Shown here: positions 46,706 through 55,928 of the stretch, in pieces
Layout of the letters: every line of letters starts with the position of its first letter
Position numbering within the stretch: position 1 is the first letter of the stretch
From: Bremerella sp. JC817
GTDB taxonomy: Bacteria; Planctomycetota; Planctomycetia; Pirellulales; Pirellulaceae
Direction: 5' to 3'
Length of the DNA: 64,000 nt
Assembly (NCBI RefSeq): GCF_040718835.1
Contig: NZ_JBFEFG010000274.1
Span: forward strand, 124,001-188,000
Notes under the pieces: model-generated
What the model saw: only the letters and a program-made list of their open reading frames with translations
The model's database searches: none
Told to the model about the DNA's origin: nothing
Made by a program: the position numbers and the translations under genes

Positions 46706-46755
46706 ATTCGGCCCGATCATCGCGATTTCAGCGATTCCGAGGGGTAGCCTTCGCA

Positions 46756-46801
46756 ATGCATGCCATGCATAATCTACGCTTTATCTATGCATGCACTGCA
46801 T
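46756..46801. promoter_or_regulatory. Palindromic operator candidate upstream of oxyR
   Basis: ATGCA-TGC-CATGCATA and TATGCATG-CAC-TGCAT form an inverted repeat with 14 bases between the arms. It ends 25 bases before the oxyR ATG and overlaps where a promoter should be. LysR-type regulators bind such repeats, often at their own promoter. The sequence does not match the E. coli OxyR consensus closely. Confidence 0.55.
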
Positions 46802-46825
46802 CAGGCAGAGATTCAGGATCGCGGA

Positions 46826-47719
46826 ATGGAAATCGAACAGTTGCATCAATTCCTGAAAGTGGCCGAGTTCGGCAACTTCACGCGGGCTTCGGAAGTCCTG
46901 GCCATTTCGCAGCCAGCCCTCAGCCGATCCATTGCCCGCCTGGAAGATGAACTGGGACAACCACTGTTCGAACGGCAAACCCGCAAGGTCACGCTGACCG
47001 ATGCCGGGCAGTTGCTCCTTTCGCGGGCCCATCGAATCGTCGCCCTGGTCGAAGATACCAAGGCCGAGATTTCGGACGATGGCGAGAGTGGTCGAATTCG
47101 CTTGGGAGCCATTCCCACGATCGCTCCTTTCTACTTGCCAGAAATGCTGAGCCAATTCGCCGAGTCGTTCCCGAAAGCCCAACTCACCGTTCAAGAAGAT
47201 ACGACCGACAATTTGCTGCGTCGCTGCCAACAAGGAGAAATCGATCTGGCAATCCTGGCGTTGCCGATCTCGGCCAAGCACTTGGAAATCGAATCGCTGT
47301 TCGAGGAAGAGTTGCTGCTGGTCTTGCCGGTCGATCATCCGCTGGTCGAGAAGAAGCAGATCAAGCTGACCGATGTCGAACCCTATCCGTTCGTGTTGCT
47401 GGACGAAGCCCACTGTCTGTCGGATAACATCGTGACCTTCTGTCGTCATCGATCTTTCAACCCGATCTCGGTCGAACGGACCAGCCAACTGGCAACCGTC
47501 CAGGAACTGGTCTCGCTTAAGCATGGCGTCTCGATGATCCCCGCGATGGCGAAGAAACTGGACGCCAGCAAACGACGCGTTTATCGCTCGCTGCATGGCA
47601 CCAAACCGACACGGCAGATTGCCATGATCTGGAATCCGTATCGATTCCAGTGCAAATTGCTCGATCGCTTCAAGCAGCACATCCGCGACTTCTCGAAGAC
47701 GATGAACGCGAAGGACTAG
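46826..47719 (+). CDS. oxyR: LysR-type regulator with OxyR-like redox cysteines
   Basis: 297 residues. A winged-helix domain (1-60; [36 protein letters not shown]) is followed by a LysR substrate domain. [15 protein letters not shown] matches Oxy[21 protein letters not shown] has Cys197 and Cys206 nine residues apart, the spacing of the E. coli OxyR Cys199-Cys208 disulphide pair, so a peroxide-sensing role is likely. The ATG at 46826 has GGATCGCGGA upstream. A strong palindrome lies just before it. The convergent MgtC-like gene overlaps its end by 4 bp. Confidence 0.9.
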   Translation: MEIEQLHQFLKVAEFGNFTRASEVLAISQPALSRSIARLEDELGQPLFERQTRKVTLTDAGQLLLSRAHRIVALVEDTKAEISDDGESGRIRLGAIPTIAPFYLPEMLSQFAESFPKAQLTVQEDTTDNLLRRCQQGEIDLAILALPISAKHLEIESLFEEELLLVLPVDHPLVEKKQIKLTDVEPYPFVLLDEAHCLSDNIVTFCRHRSFNPISVERTSQLATVQELVSLKHGVSMIPAMAKKLDASKRRVYRSLHGTKPTRQIAMIWNPYRFQCKLLDRFKQHIRDFSKTMNAKD

Positions 47720-48213
47720 TCCTGCCGGCCAGGCTGTGCATCGCGATCTTGGAAAGAATACCGTTCGACGAAGCCAATCGCGATCAACGTGACCAGCCCC
47801 AGACCGACCGCCATCACGGCCACGCCGTAGAAGCCCATTCCGCACGCCGAACCAGTCGCGGCCGAAACCCAGATCGTCGCCGCGGTTGTCAGTCCATGCA
47901 CGTTTCCACGCGACTCGATAATGGAGCCAGCCCCAAGAAAGCCGACCCCTCCGATGATACCGGCAAGAATTCGAAACGGATCGATCCCCAGCCAATCGGG
48001 CGTCGTGCCTTGTAACGAGTTTTGATAGTCAAGTCCGATCACCATGAACGTAGCTGCCCCCAAAGCGACCAGCATATTCGTTCGCAGGCCAGCAGGTTTT
48101 GCTCTTCGCTCGCGGTCCCAGCCCAATACCGCCCCACACAGCGCGGCGAGCGCCAGTCGTAAGAACGAATCCCAGTTCAACGTTTGATTCGCCAGCAGTA
48201 TCCAGTCGTCCAT
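47716..48213 (-). CDS. MgtC/SapB-family membrane protein
   Basis: 165 residues with four predicted membrane segments. [37 protein letters not shown] is the family start, with Arg and Asp residues in the first loop, and [15 protein letters not shown] is the conserved core. Soluble C-terminal ACT-like parts of the long MgtC forms are absent. The family is tied to growth in low magnesium and virulence. Mechanism is unsettled. It is separated from the next leftward gene by a strong hairpin. Confidence 0.9.
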   Translation of the reverse strand: MDDWILLANQTLNWDSFLRLALAALCGAVLGWDRERRAKPAGLRTNMLVALGAATFMVIGLDYQNSLQGTTPDWLGIDPFRILAGIIGGVGFLGAGSIIESRGNVHGLTTAATIWVSAATGSACGMGFYGVAVMAVGLGLVTLIAIGFVERYSFQDRDAQPGRQD

Positions 48214-48315
48214 TTGGTTGTTGCTCCTTCTACGGTGGTTTTATCTTGGGGTAATGCTACCGCGAAAGGTATGTCAAGAGAAACGCTTGCCTCACAACGC
48301 TCCGCTTCGAAACGA

Positions 48316-48348
48316 CAAGAGACGGAGCCTGTCGGGCTTCGTCTCTTG
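48316..48348. terminator. Hairpin between PDZ gene and mgtC-like gene
   Basis: CAAGAGACGGAGCC and GGCTTCGTCTCTTG form a 14-bp stem with one G-U pair and a TGTCG loop. No long T-run is next to it, but the position, 30 bp after the PDZ gene's stop, suits a terminator for leftward transcription. Confidence 0.7.
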
Positions 48349-48381
48349 CGGAAATTAGCAACTAACACGAGGTCGATCGGT

Positions 48382-49461
48382 TTATAGATCGCGTCCCGCC
48401 TTGAGAGTCTGCATTTCTTCTCGCAGGGCTCGGATCTCTTGCTCCAATTCTCGCACGCGTCGACTGAGCGAATCAACTTGTTCCTGCGAGGCGAAGTTAC
48501 CCCCTTCAACACTTCCAATCGCCTGCTGCAACATTCGGAGGGCAGGGCGGTCGTTGTCGGCCTGAGGTCCCGGCGACTGCGGCAGCTGGCGAGGATCGCC
48601 GTAGTAGACCTGAGTCGTTTCCATGCGATTGCCGAAGTAGTAGCTCACCGGAATCGCTCGGTTGTCTGGGGAATTGCGAACCAACTGAATCAACTCCACC
48701 GCATCGTCCACGCGACGTCCATCGTAAGCGACAATCACCGCGCCGGCAGGGATATTGGCTCGATCGGCCACGCCATCGCGGCTGACGCTTTCGACATAAG
48801 CTCCCCGTCGCACCGAGACGCCCGTCTGCTGACGGATTTGTTCCGTCAATGGAACGACACGAACACCAAGTACGCGCGGTGCTTCGTTGGCAGGTGGAGG
48901 TAACGTGTCGACCGGCGGAGGCATGGCGCCTTCGACACCGAGTGGATCGTAACCGCCGGGGCGCGCAGGACGCGCCGGTGGATCGCTCACTTCTACCTCT
49001 TGGCCGCCGAGCACCAGGTCCAGCCCAACGGTCTTCCCATCACGACCAACCTGCATGCGAACCTTGTCGCCTGGGTTCTTCGTTTGCATCCAGGTGCCAA
49101 GACTCTGCAGGTCGCTGTAAACCGCGCCGTCGATGGTCATGATCTGGTCACCTTGCTTCAGACCGGCTTTGTCGGCAGGACCTCCGGCGTTGACCTCGGT
49201 CACGACAATTCCATCTTTCCCATTGGGGAACGAACTGGACACCGCCGTGTCGAGCATCGCGCCGATGAACGGCTTCTCGACAGTGGCCGTGGCTGGCGTG
49301 GGCTGATCCGGAGGAAGCGGTGGTGGCAACGTGTTCGATTGAACGCGATCGATCAAGTTATTGAGTCGATCGAGGGCCCCTTGAGCCATTACCCATTGGG
49401 GCGTCACGATTAAAATTGCCGCTAAAGCAATCGACATTCTTATGGAATGCAGCAGTCGCAT
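48382..49461 (-). CDS. Secreted double-PDZ protein with C-terminal coiled coil
   Basis: 359 residues. A signal peptide (about 9-26, cleaved near VMAQG) precedes PDZ1 (about 64-152, FIGAMLD, VVTEVNAGGPADKAGLKQGDQI), a Pro-rich spacer and PDZ2 (about 205-295, VLGVRVVPL, YVESVSRDGVADRANIPAGAVI). The last 40 residues (VDSLSRRVRELEQEIRALREEMQTLK) form a coiled coil. No protease domain is present, so it is likely an envelope scaffold that dimerises. ATG 49461 has the strong site GGGAGGAAAT. Confidence 0.86.
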   Translation of the reverse strand: MRLLHSIRMSIALAAILIVTPQWVMAQGALDRLNNLIDRVQSNTLPPPLPPDQPTPATATVEKPFIGAMLDTAVSSSFPNGKDGIVVTEVNAGGPADKAGLKQGDQIMTIDGAVYSDLQSLGTWMQTKNPGDKVRMQVGRDGKTVGLDLVLGGQEVEVSDPPARPARPGGYDPLGVEGAMPPPVDTLPPPANEAPRVLGVRVVPLTEQIRQQTGVSVRRGAYVESVSRDGVADRANIPAGAVIVAYDGRRVDDAVELIQLVRNSPDNRAIPVSYYFGNRMETTQVYYGDPRQLPQSPGPQADNDRPALRMLQQAIGSVEGGNFASQEQVDSLSRRVRELEQEIRALREEMQTLKAGRDL

Positions 49462-49625
49462 GATTTCCTCCCTCGCCTGATTCAACCCAGGCATGCTGTT
49501 CTTCGGCGAAATTACCTTGCCGCTCTCATTGTCCCGCATCCACTGCAAGAAGGAAAGTAAATCGCGGACATGGGTGCTGAAAATTCCCTGAAGACAAGTT
49601 CCAGGCTCGTTGCTACGCTAGAGAT

Positions 49626-50570
49626 ATGGATGCTGAACAAACCAACCATCTCGAAGTTGGCCTCGCCTTGCCCGAGCATTACGGCGCGGCCCTATGGATG
49701 GCAACCGGTGGTCGGACCAGGCTCGCCAGCCGTGGTCGTGTCACCGCGCTGCTGGCGGCGGAGAAGCAAGGCAAAATCCATTTCAACGGTCTTTATACTG
49801 CCAAACGTGGGAAACGGATCGTTGCTTCTTTGTGGTGTTTGAACCAGCCTGGAAGAATCGCCACGATTTGGGGCCCTGGGCGTCTTCCCAGCGAATCGGC
49901 ATGCACCGTCGATACGCTGCTGCGAGAAGCGATCGAGAAGGCCACCGAGCAAGGTTGCCATTTGATTCAAAGCCTGGTCGGGGCCGACAATCCAGGTGCC
50001 GGTGAACTATTGTCGCGAGGCGGCTTCCGCCCGATCACGATCCTCGACACGCTTCAGGCCTACAGCGACGAGTTCTACGCGGAACCTCCTTCGCCAGAAC
50101 TCGAGTGGACGGTATGCGAGGACCATCGAGATCCGTCGTTTGTCGATCGGGTCGAGCAAACCTACGTCGATAGCCTCGATTGCCCTGAACTGGACAGCCT
50201 GCGGGAAATCGAAGATGTACTGGACGGTTACTTCGCAACCAGCGGTCGGTCGACCGAGTATTGGTTCCAGCTTCACCATCGGGGGGTTCCGGCTGGCGTG
50301 TTGATCTTGGCTCACCACCAAGATGCCAATCAACTGGAATTGATCTACTTTGGCCTGGTCTCGGCGGTTCGCGGCCGTAAGCTGGGGGGTGAGGTATTAC
50401 GATTAGTTATTGAAATCGCTCGCCAATTGGATTGCCAAAGCATCGTCACCGGAGCCGATCAGCGGAACCTACCCGCACTCTCTCTCTACCGCCGCTTCGG
50501 GTTTCATCAGGTCGATTCCAAGCAGCTCTATCTGTTGTCGCTACGCCGTGGCAGCATGGCGGTCGCGTGA
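49626..50570 (+). CDS. Double GNAT-domain acetyltransferase
   Basis: 314 residues. The C-terminal GNAT domain is clear: LELIYFGLVSAVRGRKLGGEVLRLVIEIARQ (motif A, with R-G-R-x-L-G), and VTGADQRNLPALSLYRRFGF (motif B). The N-terminal half (about 50-150) looks like a second, degenerate GNAT copy (ATIWGPGRLPSE, AIEKATEQGCHLIQSLV, NPGAGELLSRGGF), as in MshD-type double-domain enzymes. Substrate unknown. The next gene, dnaA, starts about 450 bp downstream. Confidence 0.8.
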   Translation: MDAEQTNHLEVGLALPEHYGAALWMATGGRTRLASRGRVTALLAAEKQGKIHFNGLYTAKRGKRIVASLWCLNQPGRIATIWGPGRLPSESACTVDTLLREAIEKATEQGCHLIQSLVGADNPGAGELLSRGGFRPITILDTLQAYSDEFYAEPPSPELEWTVCEDHRDPSFVDRVEQTYVDSLDCPELDSLREIEDVLDGYFATSGRSTEYWFQLHHRGVPAGVLILAHHQDANQLELIYFGLVSAVRGRKLGGEVLRLVIEIARQLDCQSIVTGADQRNLPALSLYRRFGFHQVDSKQLYLLSLRRGSMAVA

Positions 50571-51016
50571 ACCATTCGAGGGGATCGGTTTACGTTCTCT
50601 TTCGCCAATCTTCACGAAGTATGACCAAACGTGTCAAACGTCAAATTCGACGGGTCCAAGTTCGCAACTCGAATGATTTCAACACGATACAACCATCGAT
50701 GGCCAATGACTTGAGCGAGAATTCACAGGATTCGACAAATTATCCACGCCTGTGTTCAGATCGTGTTAGAAAATGGAAAGCCGCAGCTAGCGGCAAATTT
50801 CCGGGAAATCAGGGGCATTCCGCGAGGGCGATTTTCCCCCTTGGCTTTTTTTCTTCCAGGCTGCTTCTCACAGGTTTGACAGGGGTGCTAGCTTGCATAC
50901 AATCGTCCTCCACGCGGCTGTTGATGCCGCCTGTTTTTGCCTCGCTCCCGTCTGGGGTTGAGGATCGACATTCCAGAAGGAATCTCGCATCTTCAACTCG
51001 CTGAAAGAGTCAGCCT
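50571..51016. other. dnaA upstream region, possible origin or autoregulatory site
   Basis: About 446 bases without a gene. TTATCCACG at 50740-50748 is an 8/9 match to the DnaA box TTATCCACA. Only one clear box was seen; a full origin normally has several boxes and an AT-rich unwinding element. The region is AT-richer than the genes around it (about 50640-50780). It is more safely read as dnaA promoter with an autoregulatory box. Confidence 0.4.
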
Positions 51017-52429
51017 GTGGTCACGGAAGACATCGAAATTCTACCTGCGTTGCGTCTCGCAATGATCGAAAGGGTAGGACAAGATCGCTTCGATCTTTGG
51101 TTCGGAACGAACAACACGCACTTTCGCTTGGGCGAAGGCTGTTTGTTGATCGAATCGACCAGTCGAGTGAATCTCGATTTCCTCCGTAAGAACTTTCACG
51201 AAGCAGTTCGCCAGGCTCTTTCCGACGTTCAACTCACTGGCCATCAGGTCATTTACCGCGAAGGTTCTGCCCCCGCCAAGAAGGCACAGAGTACTTCCAC
51301 TCCGACTCCGGAGAAGAAGATGCGTGCCCAGGCCCCAGCAGCGAAACCATCTCGCACTTTCAGCGACAGTGGTCAGTCGATCATTCAACGTCGCCGCTTT
51401 GCTTCGCTGAAAGACTTTGTTGTCAGCGATTGCAACTCGATGGCCAAGACGGCTGCCACCATGGTGCTGCAGCAACCCGGCCAGATCTCGCCTCTCTATA
51501 TTCATGGCCCCTCGGGTAGCGGCAAGACGCACCTGCTGGAAGGGATCTACGGACTTGCTCAGCAGAAGAAAGAGCTGGGACGCGTCGTTTATCTGTCGGC
51601 TGAACAATTCACGACTTACTTCCTGGAAGCCTTACAGTCCTCGGGCGTGGCCAGTTTCCGCCGCAAGTATCGCGACGTCGGTGTGCTGATTATCGACGAC
51701 GTGCAGTTCTTTGCCGGCAAACGTGCGACGAAGACGGAACTGCTCCACACGCTCGATGCGATCACGCGTCGCGGTGGTCAGGTTATTCTGGCAGGGAACC
51801 AACGCCCAACCGAACTTTCGGCCCTCGGTACCGAACTGGTCGCACGTTTCTCGAGTGGTCTGATCTGCAAGGTCGATCCACTCGACGACCTTTGCAAACA
51901 AACCATGATTACTCGTCTGGCTGAAAAGCGTGGCGTTGCCTTGAGCGAACCAGTTGCTCTTTGGCTCACCCGTCAGCTCCCCGGCGAAGGTCGTTTAATC
52001 TCGGGTGCGATCAACCGCTTGTGGGCCTATTGTGCCGTGCAAGGAAACGAACTTTCGATCGCCGTGCTCGAAAACTTGTTGTCGGATCTCATTCCACAAC
52101 AAAGCAGCATGATGCGATTGGACGATGTCGAAGCGGCCGTCTGTCGCGTCTTCGGCGTCGATACTAAGTTGCTCCGTTCGCAATCGAAATCACGTCGTGC
52201 GAGCAATCCTCGCATGCTGGCGATGTGGCTGGCTCGCAAGCACACCGGTGCCGCGCTGTCAGACATCTGCCAACACTTCCAGCGTCGCAGCCACAGCACC
52301 GTGATCTCGGCCGAGAAGAAGGTCAACAAGTGGTTGGCGGATGAATCGGTCGTCCAAATCGCGGATCGTTCGCTGAAAGCGAAGGAAGCGATCGAACTGG
52401 CTGAAGCAGAGCTGCGAATCGGTCGATAA
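51017..52429 (+). CDS. dnaA: Chromosomal replication initiator DnaA
   Basis: 470 residues. Domain I (1-80) and a linker lead to the AAA+ core, with Walker A GPSGSGKTHLLE (164-175) and Walker B VLIIDDVQFF (223-232). LVARFSSGLI is the box VII arginine segment. Domain IV (about 375-450) has NPRMLAMWLARKHTG and the DnaA signature FQRRSHSTVISAEKKV, which binds DnaA boxes. The P-loop PSGSGKT differs from the usual GVGLGKT. dnaN and recF, the common neighbours, are not in the window. The start is GTG with AAAGAG nearby. Confidence 0.95.
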   Translation: MVTEDIEILPALRLAMIERVGQDRFDLWFGTNNTHFRLGEGCLLIESTSRVNLDFLRKNFHEAVRQALSDVQLTGHQVIYREGSAPAKKAQSTSTPTPEKKMRAQAPAAKPSRTFSDSGQSIIQRRRFASLKDFVVSDCNSMAKTAATMVLQQPGQISPLYIHGPSGSGKTHLLEGIYGLAQQKKELGRVVYLSAEQFTTYFLEALQSSGVASFRRKYRDVGVLIIDDVQFFAGKRATKTELLHTLDAITRRGGQVILAGNQRPTELSALGTELVARFSSGLICKVDPLDDLCKQTMITRLAEKRGVALSEPVALWLTRQLPGEGRLISGAINRLWAYCAVQGNELSIAVLENLLSDLIPQQSSMMRLDDVEAAVCRVFGVDTKLLRSQSKSRRASNPRMLAMWLARKHTGAALSDICQHFQRRSHSTVISAEKKVNKWLADESVVQIADRSLKAKEAIELAEAELRIGR

Positions 52430-52685
52430 TTTAATTAGCAACGTAATCAAATCAGCAGGTCGCGTGAAACGCTCGACCGCTTTTTAGTCATACTGGGCCG
52501 TATGCTGTCCAGTTCGCACCGTGAGCCAATTCACTTCGTTGTGAATCGCTCACACGCGGCAAGATTGCGTGTCATACCCTCGGGTCCGTCGTTCATCACG
52601 AAGTCGCGGATATGGCACTCTCGAGCCGCTTCTTAAAGAAGGCTGGGACGTCGATTCTATTCCCAGTCAGCCAGCCAGATACCGC

Positions 52686-53450
52686 TTACTTGAAACCCCA
52701 GCGACCTGCGTTCTTGTCGCGGGTCACCAACTGAGTCATCTCAGGACTCAGCGTGTAGTAGCGGGAAGGACGATTGATTTCGAGATCGATCTTCAATCGT
52801 GAATGAGGCATGGCCTGGTTGATGACCGCGGTCGGTTCGACACGCAGCACACTGACCGGGTCGCCATTCCATTTGACCATGTACAACGTACCGGAGATCG
52901 AAGGTTCGAGTTCGAACTTGTAGTGCTCCGTCAGCATGGCAACCAGACGACGTTCGTCCCCGGTGGTGCCATGGAAGGTGATTCGCTGCAGCGTCTTCTC
53001 TTGATCGAAGTAATAGGTCAGCGAGCCAGCGATGTCGTCGATCCGCGAACCACTGACCAGCGGCACACGCATCCCTTCCAGATGCAAATCCCCGACCGTG
53101 GTACTGACGCGCGGCCAGGTTTCCATGACCCAGCGTGGATTAGCGTTGAAGTTGATCACATGGTCAAGTTGCTCGAAGACCGGCGCGGTCGGAGCGGGCC
53201 CCATTGACTTGCCACCGATCGATGACGAACCAGTGGCGAAAGAATTCGGCACACTTACCAGATTCTGCCCGGAAGGTTGGTTTTCTCCACCAATCGAAGC
53301 AGCCGGAGCGGCCTCACCGGTTGGCAAGACCTGAGTCGCCTTGTTCCAATAGGTCTGCACCGTTTCGCGCACGGAGGGATTGTAATAGCTATACGGCACG
53401 CCAAAGCTGGCGGCGGCTGCAGTCCAGAACATGATTGTGCGACGAAACAC
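52686..53450 (-). CDS. Hypothetical membrane-anchored protein
   Basis: 254 residues starting at GTG with AGGAGGT seven bases upstream. The N-terminus has a hydrophobic stretch (TIMFWTAAAASFGVPYSYY) likely to be a membrane anchor or uncleaved signal. Then a Ser/Gly/Pro-rich region (about 45-85) and a domain of about 150 residues with RWVMETWPRVSTTVGDLHLEGMRVPLVSG, ITFHGTTGDERRLVAML and KIDLEINRPSRYY. I recall this as a planctomycete-specific family without known function. Confidence 0.72.
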   Translation of the reverse strand: MFRRTIMFWTAAAASFGVPYSYYNPSVRETVQTYWNKATQVLPTGEAAPAASIGGENQPSGQNLVSVPNSFATGSSSIGGKSMGPAPTAPVFEQLDHVINFNANPRWVMETWPRVSTTVGDLHLEGMRVPLVSGSRIDDIAGSLTYYFDQEKTLQRITFHGTTGDERRLVAMLTEHYKFELEPSISGTLYMVKWNGDPVSVLRVEPTAVINQAMPHSRLKIDLEINRPSRYYTLSPEMTQLVTRDKNAGRWGFK

Positions 53451-53573
53451 CTTGGACCTCCTTCCGTGCGATTGTCCATTCCTTACATCGAACCACCGCC
53501 GTGTGTGTCGTGAATGGGATGCCAGCACATCGCAAGACCCGAGCCGCCGCCAAGTTTTCCGCAGATCGAAGAA

Positions 53574-54776
53574 ATGGAATCACCCGAACAGCCGGCATCT
53601 TCCGCCACATCGTCCTGGCTGGTCTCGTCCGAAGCCCGGCCTTGGTTTGACTGGCTTTCAACTGTCGATCGTCAGTCGCTGGGTACCCTGACAAAACTGC
53701 GGAACGAGCTTTCAAACGATCAGGCCAGTCAGCTCCTGCAACAGCTAGACCTGCGCGAGCGAGCGACGCGCAAGTTCTCTCAGGCACGGCAGATGTTCTT
53801 CACCGACATCGGGCTGCAGCAATCGACCGACGAGCAAATCGCCACCTACAAGGCGACTCGCTTTCCTGCCGGGCAGAAGGTGGCCGACCTCTGCTGTGGC
53901 ATCGGCGGAGACTTGGTTGCGATCGCTCAGCGGTGCGAGGTGGTCGCGGTGGATGCCTCGGACGATCATCTTTGTTTTGCCGAAGCGAACGTTCGTGCCT
54001 ATGGCGCAAAGCTTGCCGATCGCTACTGCGGCCTCGCGGAAGAGACTTCGCTTGCTGATTTCGCCGCGTGGCATATCGACCCAGACCGACGACCTGAGCA
54101 GACGCGCACCATTCGCCTCGATCAGTTTCGTCCCAGCCTCGAGCATCTCGAAGCGATGCTGCAGCAGAACCCGAACGCGGCTTTGAAGCTCGCTCCGGCC
54201 AATGCAATTCCTGCCGACTGGGAAGAGGCGGGGCAATGTGAATGGATTTCAAATCATCGCGAATGTAAACAGTTGATGGTCTGGCTGGGCAACCTCACCG
54301 ATCGCCCCGGCACGCGGCGCGCGACTCGCATCGATGGCAACGGTCAGGCCACCTGTTTTGAAGATTCGCTGGTTGAACTCAAGCAGTCCGAGGCCGTCGA
54401 CACTTATCTATTCGATCCCGATCCGGCCCTGGTCGCTTCGGGACTGGTCGATGCCTTGGCAGCCCGGCACGATCTGGCGCGGGTCTCGGCGCAGTCGCAC
54501 TACCTAACCGGCGGACAGCCCTTCGATCATCCGCTGCTGCAACGGTTCGAGGTAATCACACAGGAAAAGATCGACAACAAGCGGCTGAAGAAGGCGGTCG
54601 CGACTGAGGACTGGGGTACGCTCGAGCTGAAACAACGCGGCCTCGAATTGAAGCTCGAGACCTGGCGAAAGCAACTCAAGCCTCGCGGCCAAGGGCAGGG
54701 GACCATCATCTTCACGCCGACCGTCGAAGGCAATCGAGCGATTCTTTGCCGGCGACCGGCAACGACTGGCGCATAG
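53574..54776 (+). CDS. Class I SAM methyltransferase with C-terminal THUMP-like domain
   Basis: 400 residues. VADLCCGIGGDLVAIA (103-118) is the SAM-binding glycine motif and VVAVDASDDHL has the acid (Asp127) that holds the ribose. The last 70 residues (about 330-398) resemble the THUMP-like domain seen after such methyltransferases (FEVITQEKIDNKRLKKAV, LELKQRGLELKLETWRKQLK). RNA methylation is likely but the target is not known. The ATG at 53574 is chosen; a longer frame upstream overlaps the neighbouring gene's leader. Confidence 0.86.
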   Translation: MESPEQPASSATSSWLVSSEARPWFDWLSTVDRQSLGTLTKLRNELSNDQASQLLQQLDLRERATRKFSQARQMFFTDIGLQQSTDEQIATYKATRFPAGQKVADLCCGIGGDLVAIAQRCEVVAVDASDDHLCFAEANVRAYGAKLADRYCGLAEETSLADFAAWHIDPDRRPEQTRTIRLDQFRPSLEHLEAMLQQNPNAALKLAPANAIPADWEEAGQCEWISNHRECKQLMVWLGNLTDRPGTRRATRIDGNGQATCFEDSLVELKQSEAVDTYLFDPDPALVASGLVDALAARHDLARVSAQSHYLTGGQPFDHPLLQRFEVITQEKIDNKRLKKAVATEDWGTLELKQRGLELKLETWRKQLKPRGQGQGTIIFTPTVEGNRAILCRRPATTGA

Positions 54777-54812
54777 AAAAGCCGCCAAAGCTTGGGCCAC
54801 GGCGGCTGATTG
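54776..54812. terminator. Bidirectional terminator between convergent genes
   Basis: AGCCGCC pairs with GGCGGCT over a 14-base loop that itself contains CCAAAGCTTGG-like pairing, with A-run on the left and TTGTTTT on the right. It separates the methyltransferase from the convergent secreted-protein gene. Confidence 0.75.
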
Positions 54813-54833
54813 TTTTCAACGGATCGAACCAGC

Positions 54834-55856
54834 TTAGTCCAAATCAGGACCTTCGGTTGCTTCTTCGTCCTTCTCGACCGGCTTGGTCGCAGGATCGGCC
54901 AGGGTTGGAACCCCATCCAACCTGCGAGGAGCGGTTGGCTTGCTGGCGATCTTGGCCGGTTCCTGTGGCTCGGCAACCTTGGCAGGCTCGGCGACGGGCG
55001 TCGGAGCGGCTGGCATCGCAGCCACCTTGGCCGGAGGTCCTGGCAACAGTTCTTCGGTCATGCGACCGAGGTAGTTCATCACGCTCGTTTCGCCCTGGAA
55101 ACCGATGATCGTTTCGTCGAGATCCAACTGCTGCGAAATCAGACGACCAGCAGCGATGTCGAACTTCACCTTGCCACGGGTCAACTTCTGAATCAATTCG
55201 ACCTTCAGCATCGGATCGTCGATCGGAGTCAGAATCTGAGTTTCGGTCGAGATCGTGGCAACATTGCCGGTGACGCTTTCCAGGCGGAAGACCTGGCGTG
55301 TCTTGATATGCTTCTGCTTGCCATTGCCGGCCCGAACGGTCAGGTCGTCTGGCGAGTACCAGGCACTTCCCACGGCGATTGGTTCTTCTGGCAGGATTGG
55401 CAAAATCTGCGTTTCACCGCTGGGGGTTCCGCCAAGTTGCTTACGCTGAACCAGTCGGCCCTGCGGATCGACCGTGATACGGGCCAATGGAATCCCCACG
55501 CTCTGGGCGGCTGCCGCGTAAATCGCGGGTGGTTCCTGGTCGGTTTGGCTGTTGTAGCGTTGTTCCGGACGATCGGTCACCTTCTGCCACATGTCGATCG
55601 ATTCGACCGAGTGAACGAACGTGGCCAGACCTTCCTTATCGACTCCTTCGACCTTCCACTGCTTGGTCGAGATGCTGCGTGACTGAGCGGTTTGCGTCGA
55701 ACCCTTGATCTTCGTTTCGACCGTCGACAAGTGAACGATCTTCGAGCGAATCAAATCGCCTTCGTCGAACTTGTACTTGAGCAGAACCTTGGCATCGTCG
55801 GCCATGGCGACCGTAGAAGTGGCCAACAGCAGCGCGAGAGTCGCGAGTGTTTTCAT
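54834..55856 (-). CDS. Secreted hypothetical protein with Ala/Pro-rich tail
   Basis: 340 residues. Signal peptide MKTLATLALL...AMAD cleaved near residue 19. The mature domain (about 20-255) is beta-rich, with KYKFDEGDLIRSKIVHLSTVET at its start and a late TRGKVKFDIAAGRLISQQLDLD strand; I recall a planctomycete family of this sort (DUF6263-like), with unknown function. The last 80 residues are Ala/Pro/Lys-rich. ATG 55856 is preferred to 55865 because of the AGG spacing. Confidence 0.75.
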   Translation of the reverse strand: MKTLATLALLLATSTVAMADDAKVLLKYKFDEGDLIRSKIVHLSTVETKIKGSTQTAQSRSISTKQWKVEGVDKEGLATFVHSVESIDMWQKVTDRPEQRYNSQTDQEPPAIYAAAAQSVGIPLARITVDPQGRLVQRKQLGGTPSGETQILPILPEEPIAVGSAWYSPDDLTVRAGNGKQKHIKTRQVFRLESVTGNVATISTETQILTPIDDPMLKVELIQKLTRGKVKFDIAAGRLISQQLDLDETIIGFQGETSVMNYLGRMTEELLPGPPAKVAAMPAAPTPVAEPAKVAEPQEPAKIASKPTAPRRLDGVPTLADPATKPVEKDEEATEGPDLD

Positions 55857-55928
55857 CGGTTGCATCCTTGCAGTTTGGGTCATCTATCGAGGGGGTCTTC
55901 GCTTCGCGTCCGGGTTGCGAAGCCTATG

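Noticed and set aside
46781..47995. A 404-codon minus-strand frame opposite oxyR
   Set aside because: The plus-strand regulator is clear and the antisense frame lacks any recognisable domain.
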